The translations under genes and the position numbers were made by a program. DNA of 64,000 nt from Paulownia fortunei (taxonomy: Eukaryota; Streptophyta; Magnoliopsida; Lamiales; Paulowniaceae): the NCBI GenBank assembly GCA_019321725.1, contig CM033108.1, positions 6,404,060 through 6,468,059 of the forward strand, written 5' to 3'. The notes beneath the pieces were generated by a model, which did not search any database, was not told where the DNA came from, and saw only the letters and a program-made list of their open reading frames with translations. Every line of letters starts with the position of its first letter. The stretch's first letter is position 1. Below are positions 44,560-57,494 of the stretch, one piece after another.

Positions 44560-45230
44560 ATAAGGGCACAGAATTTGAAAATTTGCTACTTATATGTGAA
44601 TATACATATAGTTATGACTATGACTCATATCTTTCTCTAGTTTTATGTCCAATAACGGCTTAAATGCCTTCTATGGGTCAAGGATATGATTCTCATCCAG
44701 TTTAATTATAAACTAGCAAATAGGGTCCTTTAATGTCAGATTTTCAAGATTATAATGCTCATATTCATCCCGGAAGTGATTCCATAAATCAAGAATTGCA
44801 TTTTATACTAATCCACATAAATGTGTCTCAAAAGTCAATATAATGTCATCTAAAGACTCCTTACTCAGTCCATCCATAATGAATTAAATTTTATCTTCTC
44901 GATTTTTTGAAACCATTCCTAAAGAACGACACTTTGTGTTGCAAGTCCGTCGAGCACATTTGTGACAAACTTGTATTTTTTTCACCCTTTGTTTTTTTGA
45001 ATATGTGATTTTACCAAACTAGGCATATATCTAGTAAGAAAGATTGAAAATTCATGTGAAAGCTTATATGCTACTGTTACCTTTGCTTCAATTATTCATC
45101 GTATATCCCCTTGCATGCCCTTATGCATAAGCACCCTTAATCTGTCAATCCTAGTTTTATAAATTTTTAAAATTGCATTTTTAGGAAGAAAAGAAAATTG
45201 CTTCTTGAGAGTTAGAAGAATGTCATCCAT
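44560..45230 (-). pseudogene. Unidentified degraded coding remnant upstream of the LOG-like copy
   Basis: From ATG 45230 (MDDILLTLKKQFSFLPKN) protein-like text continues as RIDRLRVLMHKGMQGDIR, AYKLSHEFSIFLTRYMPSLV, then in other frames CHKCARRTCNTKCRSLGMVS, DGLSKESLDDIILTFETHLC and ILDLWNHFRDEYEHYNLENL. Frame changes and stops alternate with clearly non-random peptide. The Cys pattern CxxC...CxxxC could be a zinc site. I do not recognise the family. It does not resemble a gypsy protein known to me and may be a second host-gene fragment carried by the element. Confidence 0.4.
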
Positions 45231-45484
45231 TTTGAAAAGAACAAGAAAAGAGAATAGGAAAATGAGAGAAACTTTGTACAGAGATTTTAGTTATTTGAGA
45301 AACTGATAAATTCGACTTCAATCCACGGAGTACCATTATCCGCCACTTAATTGGAAAAAGAAAAAAAAATAAAAGAAAGAAGCCTACAAGACAAACAAAG
45401 TTAGAGAAAATATGTATATATATATAAACATACTAATCATAACAAGGGTTAGAAAGAAAAAAAGAATTTTCTTTTGTGAAAATT

Positions 45485-48400
45485 GATTCTCTAGAAATGG
45501 TTTGAGTCTTTGTCCATTTACTTTGAATATGTTACCATTTCTATGATTCTTAATGTCAATTGCCCCATAAGGATATACATCTTTTATAACAAAAGGACTA
45601 CTCTACCTTGATCTCAATTTTCTAGGAAATAAATACAATCGAGAATTATAAAGCAAAACCTTTTGACCACCTCAAATGTTTTTCTTAAAATTTTATTATC
45701 ATGAAATTCTTTGATTCTTTCTTTATGAATTTTAGAATTCTCATATGCATCATTTTTCAATTCTTGAAGTTCATTGATTTTCATTTTGCATAATTTTGAA
45801 GCTTCATCAAGGTTGAGGTTAAACATTTTGATTGCCCAATAAGTTTTATGTTCAAGTTTAAGAGGTAAATGACAAGATTTTCCATAAACTATCATATAAG
45901 GAGATATGTTTAATGATGTTTTAAAAGCAGTTCTATATGCCTAAAGTGTATCGGTAAGTTCAAGATACCAATCTTTACGATTAGGTTAACTATCTTTTTC
46001 ATAATTTGTTTTATCTCCCTATTTGCAAGTTCAACTTGTCCATTTTTCTGAGGGTGATAAGGGATTGAAACTTTATGTATGATTCTATATTTCCTCATTA
46101 AAGTTCCAAAAACTTTGTTACAAAAATGTGTTCCTCCATGACTGATAATGGATTAAGGAATTCCAAATCCACTTAAAATATTTTCTTTCAAATATTTTAT
46201 CACTATTTTGTGATCATTGTTTCGATAGAGAATTGTCTTGATCCATTTTGAAACATAATCTATGGCGACCAATATATAAATAAAATCAAATGATAATGAA
46301 AATAGTCCCATGAAGTCAATACCCCAATAGTCAAAGATTTCAATCACTAGGATAGGGTGTAGGGGCATCATTTTTTGCTTTGAAATGGATCCTAACTTTT
46401 GACAATTTTTACAACTTTTGAAAAATGTGTAAGTATCTTTGAAAAGAGTTGGCTAATAAAATCCACATTGCAAGAACTTTGCAGTGGTTTTCTTTGCCGA
46501 AAACTGACCACCACATGCTCTTGAATGATAAAATTTAAAAATATTACATTTTTCATTATCAGGCACGCATCTTCGAAAGATTTGATCAGGATAATATTTG
46601 AATAGGTATAGATCATCCCAATAAAAGTTTTTCATCTCTAAAAGTTTTTCACCTCGATCAAAAACTTCTTTTTATCTTGGAATTCCAATGCGATGGCATC
46701 TTTCCTGTCACAAAAAAATTAACAATATCAACAAACCAAGGTAAAATAAAAATATTAAATAGTTGTTCATCAAGGAAAATGTTATTAATAGGTGTAGTTT
46801 GAATCATCACAAACAAGTCTCAACAAATTATCAGCCACCACATTCTCTACTCTTTTCTTATCTCAAATCGTAATGTTGAATTCTTAGAGTAAGAGAATCC
46901 ACATAATCAGACTAGGTTTGACTTTTTTTTTTGACAAAATATATTTTAAAACTGCATGATCACTGAAAACAATAATTGGTGAGCCAACAAGATAAGATCT
47001 AAATATGTCCAATACAAAAACTACAACAAGTAATTCTTCTTCAGTTGTTGAATAATTCAATTGAGTATTATTCAAAGTTTTACTTGCATAGTAAATGACA
47101 TATGGTTTCTTATTTTTTCTTTGTCCTAAGTCAGCTCCAACATCCTAACCACTAGCATCACACATTATTTTAAAAGGTAAAGTCCAATCTGAAGGTTACA
47201 TGAATGGAGCAGACGTAAGCATGCTTTTAAGCTTAACAAAAGTATTTTCACAATTTTCAGTCCATTCAAAAATAGTATTGTTTGTTAGAAGATTACACAA
47301 ATGTTTATATATTATACTAAAATCTTTGATAAATCTTCTATAAAAATCAGCATGTAATAAAAATGCTCTCACCTCCTTCATAGAGTTTAGTATTGGCAAA
47401 TTGGCAATTAACTCGATTTTAGATTTGTCTACTTCGGTATCTTTTGATGAAATAATGTGTCCAAGAATAATATTTGTTGTTACCATGAAATGACAATTCT
47501 CTCAATTGATTACAAGGTTCTTTTCTTCATAGCTAATCAAAATCTTTTCTAAATTAGACAAGCAATCGTCAAATGAATTACCAAAAATAGAAAAATCATC
47601 CATGAAAAATTCAAGAAAACGTTCTACCATGTCACTAAAAATACTAAGCATGAATCGTTGGAATATAGTTGGTACATTACTTAATCCAAAAGGCATGTTT
47701 TGATATGCAAAAGTACCAAAAGGACATGTAAAATTAGTTTTCTCTTGATCTTCAAGTGCAATTGCAATTTGATTTTACCCATAATATCCATCTAAGAAGC
47801 AGTAAAATTCATGTCCTGCAACTCTTTCTAAGATTTGATTCATGAAAGGTAATGGAAAATGATCTTTTCTAATAACTGAGTTGAGTTTTCTATAGTCAAT
47901 GCACATTCACCAACCAGTAACAGTTCTAGTTAGAATTAATTCATTCTCATTCTTAACTATAGTAACTCCAAATTTCTTTGATCCAACTTGAGTAGGACTT
48001 ACCCATTTGCAATTAGAAATAGGATAAATGATTCCATTATCTAAGAGTTTAATGACTTCATTTATCACTATTTCTTTCATTTTAGGATTTTGCCTTCATT
48101 GCATTTCTCTAGAAGGTTTAGCATTTTTCTCTAGATAGATGTTATGTGTGCAAATTAAAGGACTAATACCTTTAATGTTAGCAATAGTCTATCCTAAATT
48201 ATGCTTATGTATTTTTAGAATTTCGATCAACTTACCTTCTTGGAATGCATTAAATTTGGCAGAAATTATTATTGGAAAACTCTCATTCTCACCCAAATAA
48301 GAGTATTTCAAATCAAATAGCAAAGGTTTCAAATCAATCATAGGAGCTTGAATACTTGATGAACATATTGCACTATTGATGATGAAATTTCTTCAAACCT

Positions 48401-49250
48401 TGGCTTCCAAAAATATTTTTCTTGTACCTGTGAAATTCAGAGAGAGTATTAAAGTGCATCTTTCAACAAATACTTTCACTTTCAAAACAAGTTTCCAGAT
48501 GATCAAATGAATTAGTGAAAGTAAAATATTCATGAACAGGTTCCTCAATTGAATCCACTTTTTGTACTTCAACATCTTCTTTAGGTTGCTTACAAATATT
48601 AAACACATTTAGTTCCAAAGTCATATTTCCAAAAGATAACTTCAAAATACCATTCCTACAATTTAATCAGAGCATTTGAAGTTGTAAGAAAAGGACAACC
48701 CAAAATGATAGGAATCTATGTATGTGTATGTGCAACAGGCTATGTGTCCAAAATAATGAAATCCAATGGAAAGTAAAACTTATCAATTTATATCCACATA
48801 TCTTCTACTACTCTTTTTGGAACTTTAATCGAACGGTCAACTAGTTAGAGTACAACGGCAGTTGTTGATAGTTCTCTCAAACCTAACTATTCACAAACTG
48901 AGAAAGGTATAAGATTTACACTAGCACCAAGATTAAGCAAAGCACGCTCTATTCTAGTGTCTCCTATGGTACATAAAATGGTTGGATAACCTGGATCTCT
49001 GTACTTGGGTGGAGTGAATTGTTGAATGATTGAACTAAACACTTCAATTAAAAATGCTTTCTTTTTACATGATGTTTTCTTTTAATTGTACACAAATCTT
49101 TCAAAATTTTGGCATAAGGTGGAACTTGCTTGATTGCATCAAACAATGGAATATTAATCTTAAGTTGTTTAAAAACTTCAAAGATTTTAGCATTTGAGTT
49201 CAACTTTTGATTCAGTTACAATCTTTGAGGAAAAAAGAGCTAGAGGTGAG
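45485..49250 (-). pseudogene. Gypsy pol of the Athila-like element
   Basis: Order on the minus strand: degenerate protease region near 48900; reverse transcriptase with MPFGLSNVPTIFQRFM and the catalytic block FMDDFSIFG (47696-47502); RT end (47486-47196); RNase H (NYSTTEEELLVVVFVLDIFR and IVFSDHAVLKYILSKK near 47070-46890); integrase zinc region (SRACGG...) and core with FDYWGIDFMG, YVSKW, PYHPQKNGQVELANREIK (46371-45910); then YGKSCHLPLKLEHKTYWAIK and the C-terminal [13 protein letters not shown] near 45490. The frame is interrupted many times, so no polyprotein is made. Confidence 0.8.
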
Positions 49251-49329
49251 TATTTTTCTTTTGCATCATTTTCAAAGTCACATTCATTAAACTTACCTTT
49301 ATCATCAAGACTATTTCTATTCTTCATTT

Positions 49330-50696
49330 CTAAAGGTAGATTAGAAACTTTCTCCTTGAAATGAATAGTCTTGTCAACAACTTTCTCATTACAAAGAGTT
49401 GTGATCGAATTTGCCTCCTTGATTGAATTTTCACCTGAAGAAGAAACATGACACTTAGTGGAAGGATTAGGTTGAGGTTAAGTAGGAAATTTACCTTTTT
49501 CATGAGTACGCAAAGAAGCTGACAGTGTTGAAAGTGTATTTTTGATCTCATTGGTGGCTTGTGAAGTCTAGTTATTGATTTTTTTTGTCCATGTATAAAT
49601 TCTTGCAAAGTCTCATTGAGGGATTTTGTATGTGGAGTAGGGTAAGAAGAAAAGTTGGTAGCTTTGTGAATGTGGCATTTGGGCATAGTTCTCATTTCGC
49701 CGACTAAAATTGGAATGATTTCTCCATTGTAGATTATAAGTTTCAGAATATGGAGAATGAAAAAGGGTTTTTGAATGAGTTCATGACATTTTCTTGTACT
49801 GGAATATTTGGGCATTCATTGGTGGAGTGTCCAACAAGTTCACAAATGCTACAAACTTCTTCATCTTGCACATATTTGATTTTCTTTACTTTTTTAAGCT
49901 CCATGGCCTCAACTTTTCTTATTAAACTAACAATCCTAGCATTTAGATCATCTTCTTGACTAAGGTAATATTTTTCTATATTACTATTATCAAGATTAGA
50001 CCTAATAGAACATTTGAAAGAATTAACACTATACCATGATTGAGATTTTTCTGCCAAATGGTCTAGATATTCTAGGGCTTCATCACGTTATTTATCAAGA
50101 AACTCACCATTATACATTATTTCAACAAATTATTTTATTTTAGGAGTTAAACCTTCATAAAAGAAACTAATTAAGCGTCATTTTTCAAAATCATGATATG
50201 GGCATGAATTCAACAAATTTTTAAATCTTTCCCAATATTGAAAGAAAGCTTCATTAGAATTTTGGGAAAGATTTTGGATTTTTCTTTTCAAAGCATTAGA
50301 TTTATGAGTTAGAAAGAATTTTTTCAAAAATTCAGCTTGCATTTCTTGCAAAGTGCCAACTGACCTAGGTTTTAAAGAGTTAAGCCAAGTTTTTGCTTCA
50401 TCTTTTAAAGAAAAAAAAAATAATTTGAGCTTAATAATCTCATTTGTACAAGTTTAATCTTCAAAAGTGGCACAAACTTTATTAAATTCTTTCATATGCA
50501 AGAAAGGACTTTCAGAGTCTAAACCATGAAAATTAAGAAGTAAAGGGATCATACCTGGCTTGAATCAAAATTTATTTGCATTGAGAGAAAAAATAAAACA
50601 AGAAAGAGAAGAATTTCAAGGTGGTTGCAAGTAATAGTGCATGGTACACACCTGTTGATTCTCATTTTCATCTTGGACACTTTCATTTTCATCCAT
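49330..50696 (-). pseudogene. Gypsy gag of the Athila-like element
   Basis: Starts MDENESVQDENENQQV at 50696, passes through heavily broken Gag sequence, and is best kept at 50057-49743 with QEDDLNARIVSLIRKVEAME and the zinc knuckle CSICELVGHSTNEC. The plus-strand gypsy copy at 59315 has the same start block and a matching knuckle region. Confidence 0.75.
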
Positions 50697-50867
50697 GGTG
50701 GAAGTGTGATGAGGTGACTCAAATAAATTTTCAAACAAAGTTTCAGAATTATTTTTAACTAAACGATAAAAATTATGACTACGATACCATATGACCATAT
50801 AAAGAAAATAACACACAATATTTACAAAGGAAAAAATATTTACAAACATGAATACTTACCTTGCCTT

Positions 50868-50888
50868 CCTCGACAACGACACCAAAAC
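50868..50888 (-). other. Gypsy primer-binding site
   Basis: GTTTTGGTGTCGTTGTCGAGG on the minus strand, next to the LTR end, is a mutated TTTTTGGCGCCGTTGTCGGGG site, seen intact at 59116-59138. Confidence 0.7.
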
Positions 50889-50889
50889 T

Positions 50890-52640
50890 TGCTACAACTT
50901 TAAGGTTGCAAACTCAAGTGCAGGTTGTGTCAAGTAATAAATTTCTAGAGAGTCCGAGGTTAATCCACAGGAAAGTTGTTTGAACTTTTTAGATTTATAT
51001 TTCTTAACATATGGGTTGAACGTGGCTTAGAATATAAAGAAAAATTCATGCTACAACTAAGAAATCAAAGTAATAAAAGTATTGAGGATTAGGGATCCGC
51101 TCTTAAGTTTTGGATAGAGGAATGATTATTTATCCTTTTTACCTCTTTTAAATATCACAAATGGATTCCATACATAATGAATGTTTCAATAGGAAGATGT
51201 TATCAAATAGCTCATGCATTAAGATAATCATGATATTGTCTATTGGTTTGCGAATTATCGCTTAACACCAATACCTGTTTGTGAGATCAAGTATTTATGC
51301 ATATCTTTGTCTACAATAAATAAAGGTTTCACATTAGCAGTCGGTGGGATAGAACCGTACAATAAGTTAAATGAACCCAAGTATTTGTTGTGCCATTATA
51401 GATACATAAATCAAGAATCACCATAAAACAAGAAAGGTTTTAACGTCAACACTTATTTATGGTATCAACATATTTGTCTACAACAAATCAAGATTTCATA
51501 TTAACAATCGGTAGGGTAGAATGGTATAATAAGCTAAATGAACCTAAGTACTTGTTGTACCATTGGTAATATACATAAGTCAAGAATTGCCACTAAATAA
51601 GGAGGGTTTCAATCAAAAATTAAAATAATAAAACAACACACCTGAATATTATGCACCTTTATAACCGTTCATATTTCTCTATCAAGAGCTTCACCCTTTC
51701 TCCTCAACTTCAATGAAATTTATGAAGACATAATGAAACTAGAGAATACATTTTTATTATTACTAGAAAAGTTACATTACTACTTGAAAACTTAGCCTAA
51801 TAAAAGATAATAATAAAACTTTCTTTTCCCCTGTAAGGGTTTTTGTATGTCTTAAATGTCATGCAAGAGCCCTATATATAGTAGAAGAGTGTATAAATTG
51901 GTATCTCCAAATTTACTCCAAATTAACTTCAAATGTGCTTTAAATATCCTTTTCCGATCTGAATTTTATTACATATTTTTCTCTATCCAATTAGCTGAAT
52001 TTGGAATAGTGATCAATAAGAAAGTTTTAGATTTTCTATTAGTTTCGTGTTTCAACTTGAATCACCTAATTTCAACTACTACGGAGACAGTTGTGCTTTA
52101 TTTAAAAAGATGTGTCAGCATAGATAGATCATTTCCAATGCACAGACTAAGATGAATTTTCTGCTATAATCAAGGCTGAATTGGGTTAAGCTTCCAACAG
52201 TAAAGTTGTAGTTCTATCTTTTTTCTTTCAAATAAAGTAAAAATCAAGTCCATAGGGATTTTGAGCTTACAGTTATGCCTAAAATACAAAAACTGCACAA
52301 GTTTGGAAACATGCTTATTTTGAATTTAATGCAAGCTCAACAATCATTTGCAAAGTCTAAGTGATTTCTTACATATATTTTGATCTACACATGATGGACT
52401 TAGGCAAAAAATATCCCTTTTCTTCTAATTGTGATGCTACTTTGATCCAATAAAATATTATCTCCCAACTTGCTCATGAAACATGATATCTTCTTTGATT
52501 TTATTTTGGCTCTTTTTGATCTATTTTTATTCATTGATTATCTAACACAAAATATTAATGAAACTATAATATTAACAAAAATAAATCAATAAAAATATAA
52601 AGAATTTGATATAAAAATATATCAAAATATGCACTTATCA
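50890..52640 (-). mobile_element. 5' LTR of the Athila-like element
   Basis: On the minus strand it begins TGATAAGTGCATATTTTGAT (52640) and ends AAAGTTGTAGCA (50890), about 1.75 kb. It is the same family as the two LTRs at 57495-59114 and 61516-63149. Confidence 0.8.
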
Positions 52641-54955
52641 AGAATAAGCTGGACCCTAGGACCATTAGTGGGTATTTCGTTGGATATGCCGAAAGGTCTA
52701 AAGAGTATAGATTTTACTGTCCATCTCACAACATTAGGATTGTGGAATCAAGAAACGTGAATTTTATTGAGAATGACTTGATCAATGGGAGCGATCAAGT
52801 CAGGAACAAATTTTCTAAACATGATCACCCAGAATCTCAACTTTCCACCTCAAGTGACAGATTGGTTATAGTTCATAGCACCCCTCAAGTACAAATCAGT
52901 GTTGAACATCCAATCAATGTAAATCCATAAGTTGCTGATGACATTCCAATGGATCAAGTAGTTCAGAAATTACTATAAGTTTTTGAACAACCTGTTAAAC
53001 CACAAACTTCTCTGGAAGACGATGGTACAACATTAAGAAGATCCACTAGAATAAAGAGATCAGTAATTCCTAATGATTATGTCATGTATCTACAAGAGTC
53101 TGATTGCAATATTGGAGTTGAAAATGATCTCGAGTCATTTTCATAGGCCATGATTGCAAAGAGTCAAAACTATGGTACAATGCCATAAAGGAAGAGATTA
53201 CTTCCATGAATAGTAATGGAGTTTAGAATCATGTTAAATTACCTGATGGTGTAAACCCATTGATTGTAAGTGGGTCTTTAAGACAAAGAAAGACTCATTA
53301 GGCTACATTGAGAGATATAAGGTGAGACTCATTGTTAAGGGATTTACTCAAAATGAAGGAATCGATTACACAGAGACCTTTTCTTTTGTACCTAAGAAAG
53401 ATTACTTATGTATTATTTTGGCATTAGTAGCCCATTTTGACCTTGAGTTGCAATAAATGGATGTGAAAATTGCATTTCTCAACAGAGATATAGATAAGGA
53501 GTTATATATAAAACAACCTGAAGGATTCCTCTCTAGTAATGGTGAGCACTTGGTTTGTAAGCTCAAAAAATCCATATATGGTATAAAACAAGCATCCCGT
53601 CAATGGTATTTTAAATTCCATAGAGTAATTTCTTCATTTTGATATGTTGAAAACCCCATGGGTCAATGTATATACCATAAGGTTAGTGTGAGTAAGATTT
53701 ATTTTCTTGTTTTATAAGGGTTTGCTGCATGAGATGAAACAATTCCTCTCTAAAAATTTTGGTATGAAAGATATAGGTGAGGATTCTTATATAGTTGGCA
53801 TTAAGATCCATAGAGATAAACTTCGAGGAGTTTTAGGTCTATTTCAAAAAACCTATATTAATAAAGTTTTAGAGAGATTCAGGATGAATGATTGTTCACA
53901 AAGTGTAGCTCCTATTGTGAAGGGTAACATGTTTAATTTGAACCAATACTTGAAGAACGATCTAGAAATGGAACAAATGAAGAACATTCTATATGCTTAT
54001 GATGTCGGAAGCCTGATGTCCATCCAGGTCTGCACAAGGCCTGACATTGCATTTGCAATAGGAATGTTGGGACAACATTAAAGTAATCCATGTATTGACC
54101 ACTGCAAAGCTGCAAAGAAAGTGATGAGATACTTTCAAGTAACCAAAGATTATATGCTTATATATAGACGAACATATAATCTGGAAATGATTGGCTACTC
54201 AAATTCTGACTTTGCTGGATGTGTTGATTTTCGCAAATCAACATCAGGGTACATTTTCATGATGATCGGTGGAGCAGTATCCTAGAGGAGTGCCAAGCAG
54301 ACCTTAACTGCAACTTCTATGGAAGTTGAATTTGACTCATGTTTTGAGGCTACTGCACGTGGTGTATGGATCAAGAGTTTCGTATCCGCGATATAATGGA
54401 TTCCATTTCTAGGCTATTAAGAATTTTTTGCGATAACTCAGCTACTATCTTTATGGCTAAGAATAACAAAAGTGATAGTCGAAGTAAGCACATCGACATT
54501 AAGTATTTAGCCATAAAGAAATATATTAAAGAAAAGAAAGTGGTCATTGAGGACGTAAGCACTGATTAATGATCACCGATCCTTTAACTATGGGCATGCC
54601 ACCATTGAAATTCAATGATCATGTAGAGAAAATGGAACTTGGTTCCACTTTGTAATTGTATATACAATTTAGAAATGAAACTCTTATTTATTGTGATGTT
54701 TTCTTATATTCATGCATACTTTAATTTGAGAAAATTCATCTGTATAGGACCAAGAATAAACACAGGTTTATTAATTAAATATATTTACCCCATAAAGAAT
54801 AAAACTTGAGAAACTAAATACATCGTAATACATGGAAGGTAATACTCAATTATAGAGGACCTATCGCCACGATTCATGTATTTATTTCTTAAGATATGAT
54901 AATTAGTGGGATTAAGTTGAAACATTAGGTTAAACGTATGGACCAAATGAGAGAA
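52641..54955 (+). pseudogene. Copia (Tork/TAR-like) integrase end, reverse transcriptase and RNase H
   Basis: Right after the gypsy LTR the plus strand reads KLDPRTISGYFVGYAERSKE (integrase C-terminus), a Ser-rich spacer, LRRSTRIKRSVIPNDYV, the RT block with MDVKIAFLNRDIDKELYIKQ, PEGF and KSIYGIKQASRQWY (53457-53642), then KNFGMKDIGEDSYIVGIKI, TRPDIAFAIGML and RNase H text ending SRSKHIDIKYLAIKKYI. The segment with the RT catalytic YVDD is deleted between 53712 and 53722 (FLVL is followed directly by LLHEMKQ). Many stops occur. A polypurine-like GAGAGAATG precedes the 3' LTR. Confidence 0.75.
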
Positions 54956-55466
54956 TGTAATAGTCATCCGTTTATTTTCATTTATGGCCCAAATGTTTAA
55001 ATGTTTCATGGCGATTTTGAAATGTTTCAAACATTTCATGGAGGTTTAGAAACATTTCAGACATTTCACGGAGGTTTCAAAACATCTCAACTCATGGTGG
55101 TTTTAAAAGATTTCAGATATTTCAAAATGTTACCTTTGATTGTGGCTGAAGAAGCGGTAACCAAAAGATGTTTTTTATGGTAGAACATGTATAAATAGGT
55201 GTTTTGGTTCCTAAGGTCAAATCATTCTCGTATTCAGACATACATCATCTATTGTGAGTTGATTGAGAGCTTAGAAGTGCTAAACTAGTGAGTGAAAAAT
55301 ATAGTGAGAAGTTGTTAATAATAAATGGCTGGAGGTAATTCTATTCTTGGGTTTTTCAGTTTCTTGATCCAAACTACATTATTTAGTATTCTAGGTCAAG
55401 TTTTAATCTACAATTTTAATCCACACTTAATCTAATTGGTGTTTTTAATCAAATTACATTCTTACA
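54956..55466 (+). mobile_element. 3' LTR of the Tork/TAR-like copia element
   Basis: It begins TGTAATAGTCATCCG and ends AATTACATTCTTACA, 511 bp. The left edge is fixed by the preceding purine-rich tract. It contains a TATA box in ATGTATAAATAGG (55187-55199) and short inverted GAAACATTTCA/TGAAATGTTTC motifs in U3. Confidence 0.75.
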
Positions 55467-55531
55467 AATCTTTGTGTTTATGTATGGGCAATATGTACAA
55501 CATTTGTTTGCTTGTACAAGAAAAACACTAT

Positions 55532-56387
55532 TGTTAGATCTGTTTCAGTGCTATTACCAACTTTACTTGTTAATCAGATTCAATTATTATAATAATTGGA
55601 CAGTTCGTTACAACAAGTAAAAGACAGTAAAGTAAACAACACATGAGATTTTTATGTGTTTCAATTATAAATGTACTCTACTTGCTTGAGACCACCTCCT
55701 ATAATGAATACTTCACTAATTCATATTATAATTATAATAATGGGACTTATTCAAAACATAAAGACTCTCTCTTTACTAATGACGTTGTTCTTGAACAGAT
55801 CAATTAGTAAAGCTTCAGTAAAATTCCATTGACTTTTAAGTATGCACTGTTGAACTCCTTTCAACATTGAAATCCCTTAAGATAGCAGACCGACCTTCTC
55901 TCAAAGTTTTTCAAAATTCCTTTCCCGAAGAATTGCATCTATCTCCTAAAAGCTTCACCCTCTTCTCTCGAAGAGTGAATGAAAATGAGATCAATCTCAA
56001 AGCTTGAAGCTGTGCATTTCTTCTCTCTAAGGCATTTACTTATTCTTCAACTTTGAGGCTTACATGCAACATCAATTAAGCTCGAATCTCTACTTCAAAA
56101 GTGTCCAGATGCGTTGCATAGAATAATATAAGACATGTTAAGATCCTTTCCTTATCAGTAAAAGATCTCAACTTATCTTTGTAAATAAAATCTTCAAATC
56201 TTTCCATCAATGTAATACAATCAAATATGCACAAGATAAACAAGGCAAATAATTCATATAAGGTAAATCAAATTAAATCTTGTACAAGATAACAAGTTAA
56301 TCAATGCCAGCTAATTAAATCATAATTAATTATGATTTCATCATAATCATAGTTATGATCTCATCATAATCAATTATGATTCTATCA
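55532..56387 (-). mobile_element. 3' LTR of the right-edge SIRE-like element
   Basis: On the minus strand it starts TGATAGAATCATAATTG (56387) and ends CACTGAAACAGATCTAACA (55532), about 856 bp, after a purine-rich CCAAAGGGAAAAAT tract. The TAACA end and blocks such as AGGAGTTCAACA are shared in style with the other SIRE-like LTRs, but the sequence is clearly a different subfamily. Confidence 0.6.
56317..56338. repeat. Perfect 22-bp palindrome in the LTR
   Basis: AAATCATAATT joined to its exact reverse complement, followed by further ATCATAAT/ATTATGAT units up to 56381. It lies in U3 close to the LTR start. Confidence 0.8.
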
Positions 56388-56689
56388 ATTTTTCCCTTTG
56401 GCATTGATTAGTCAAAACCAAATATCAACTCCTCTAAATTCAAAACTTATCAAAATAAATCAACTTCCCTTAAGTTCAAGAGTTTTGCTGAATTAGTAAA
56501 CATAATGTTGAAATAAACCAACCTATTGTTTCAATAATTCACATTCTGCCTCTGTAGAAAAAATAGGAATATTTGCAAAATAGAATCCCCAATCCTAATA
56601 CTAAAGATAATTAAGTTCAGAAACATCCAAGCAAATATCCTAACAACTACACATAACTTAAATAGTCTTAAACCATCAACATAAAAATT

Positions 56690-57489
56690 AAAATAGTCTT
56701 AAAAGTTCAAAAAAGCAGTTCAAGTAAAAAAGAATTAGATTCATCTTCAGCAGCTGAATCATCTTCCTCAGAATCAACAATTTTAGTAGTAGCTTCTTCT
56801 TTTCCTTATCCCCCTTTTTGACTAATTGATGGTAAAGTAAAATTATCCCTAGTTGAATCCTCATTATTGTCACTTAAATCCTTGGAAACAACTAAAGGGG
56901 AGGCACAGAGAGACACCAGTAGGAAGGTGAGCCTCTTTTTCTTGGCTTGATAGAACAATTTCTACTGACTGGCCTCCTTAATTTCCTCTTCAACATGCTG
57001 GAGGAAGGTTAGTAGAATAGTTGTTGCAATAGAGGTTGTGCTAGAGCTTCATTTTTCCAGTTGTGTCTTTCCCTTTGCCTTTGTTTTGAGATTATCAAGA
57101 TGTGTCCCACTACGCAACTCAGAGGAGACGGTGACCTTCTTCCGTAGTGGGTTCAGTATCTCAATAGGTTTCTTCTTAAGTCCTTGTGATTACAACAACC
57201 TATAAATGAGACAAAGAAAGGGAATGATACCTTTGTGATTTGTCTATCGAATGATGATGTCAAAGATCAATTTTTCTATGTTGATATGAAAGCCTGTCCC
57301 AATGCAAAACAAAACAGTGGCTTGCTCCTTCACAGTAGAAGTGGTATTCAAAGTTGACGTCTAATTGCTGATACCTATCTTCTGCAACAAAGCATATTTC
57401 AAAGTGAGTTTGGCAATGGGAACAACAAAGGTATCTGGCCATTTAGTAACTTGGCCACCTGTCAACTCAAAAGCAATCATTCCAAAATC
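56690..57489 (-). pseudogene. Envelope-position ORF remnant, distal part
   Basis: Minus-strand text such as DFGMIAFELTGGQVTKWPDT and IAKLTLKYALLQKIG continues, across the nested gypsy element, from AKVEDIDSHRFGNFFIRSKI at 63290-63230. It resembles the plant transposon protein domain of SIRE-like elements. Stops interrupt it, and an acidic serine-rich tail lies near 56700-56870. Confidence 0.55.
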
Positions 57490-57494
57490 CTCTG

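Larger units (their letters stand above)
42861..52640 (-). mobile_element. Gypsy (Athila-like) retrotransposon with captured gene sequence
   Basis: Reading minus: 5' LTR 52640-50890, primer-binding site, gag from 50696, zinc knuckle, protease, reverse transcriptase, RNase H, integrase (ending near 45485), then a 2.6-kb 3' region and polypurine tract (AAGTGTGGGGGAG, 42876-42863). The 3' LTR is missing and a copia LTR fragment follows. The 3' region holds a LOG-like coding remnant and a second unknown coding remnant on the same strand. All frames are broken. Confidence 0.75.
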
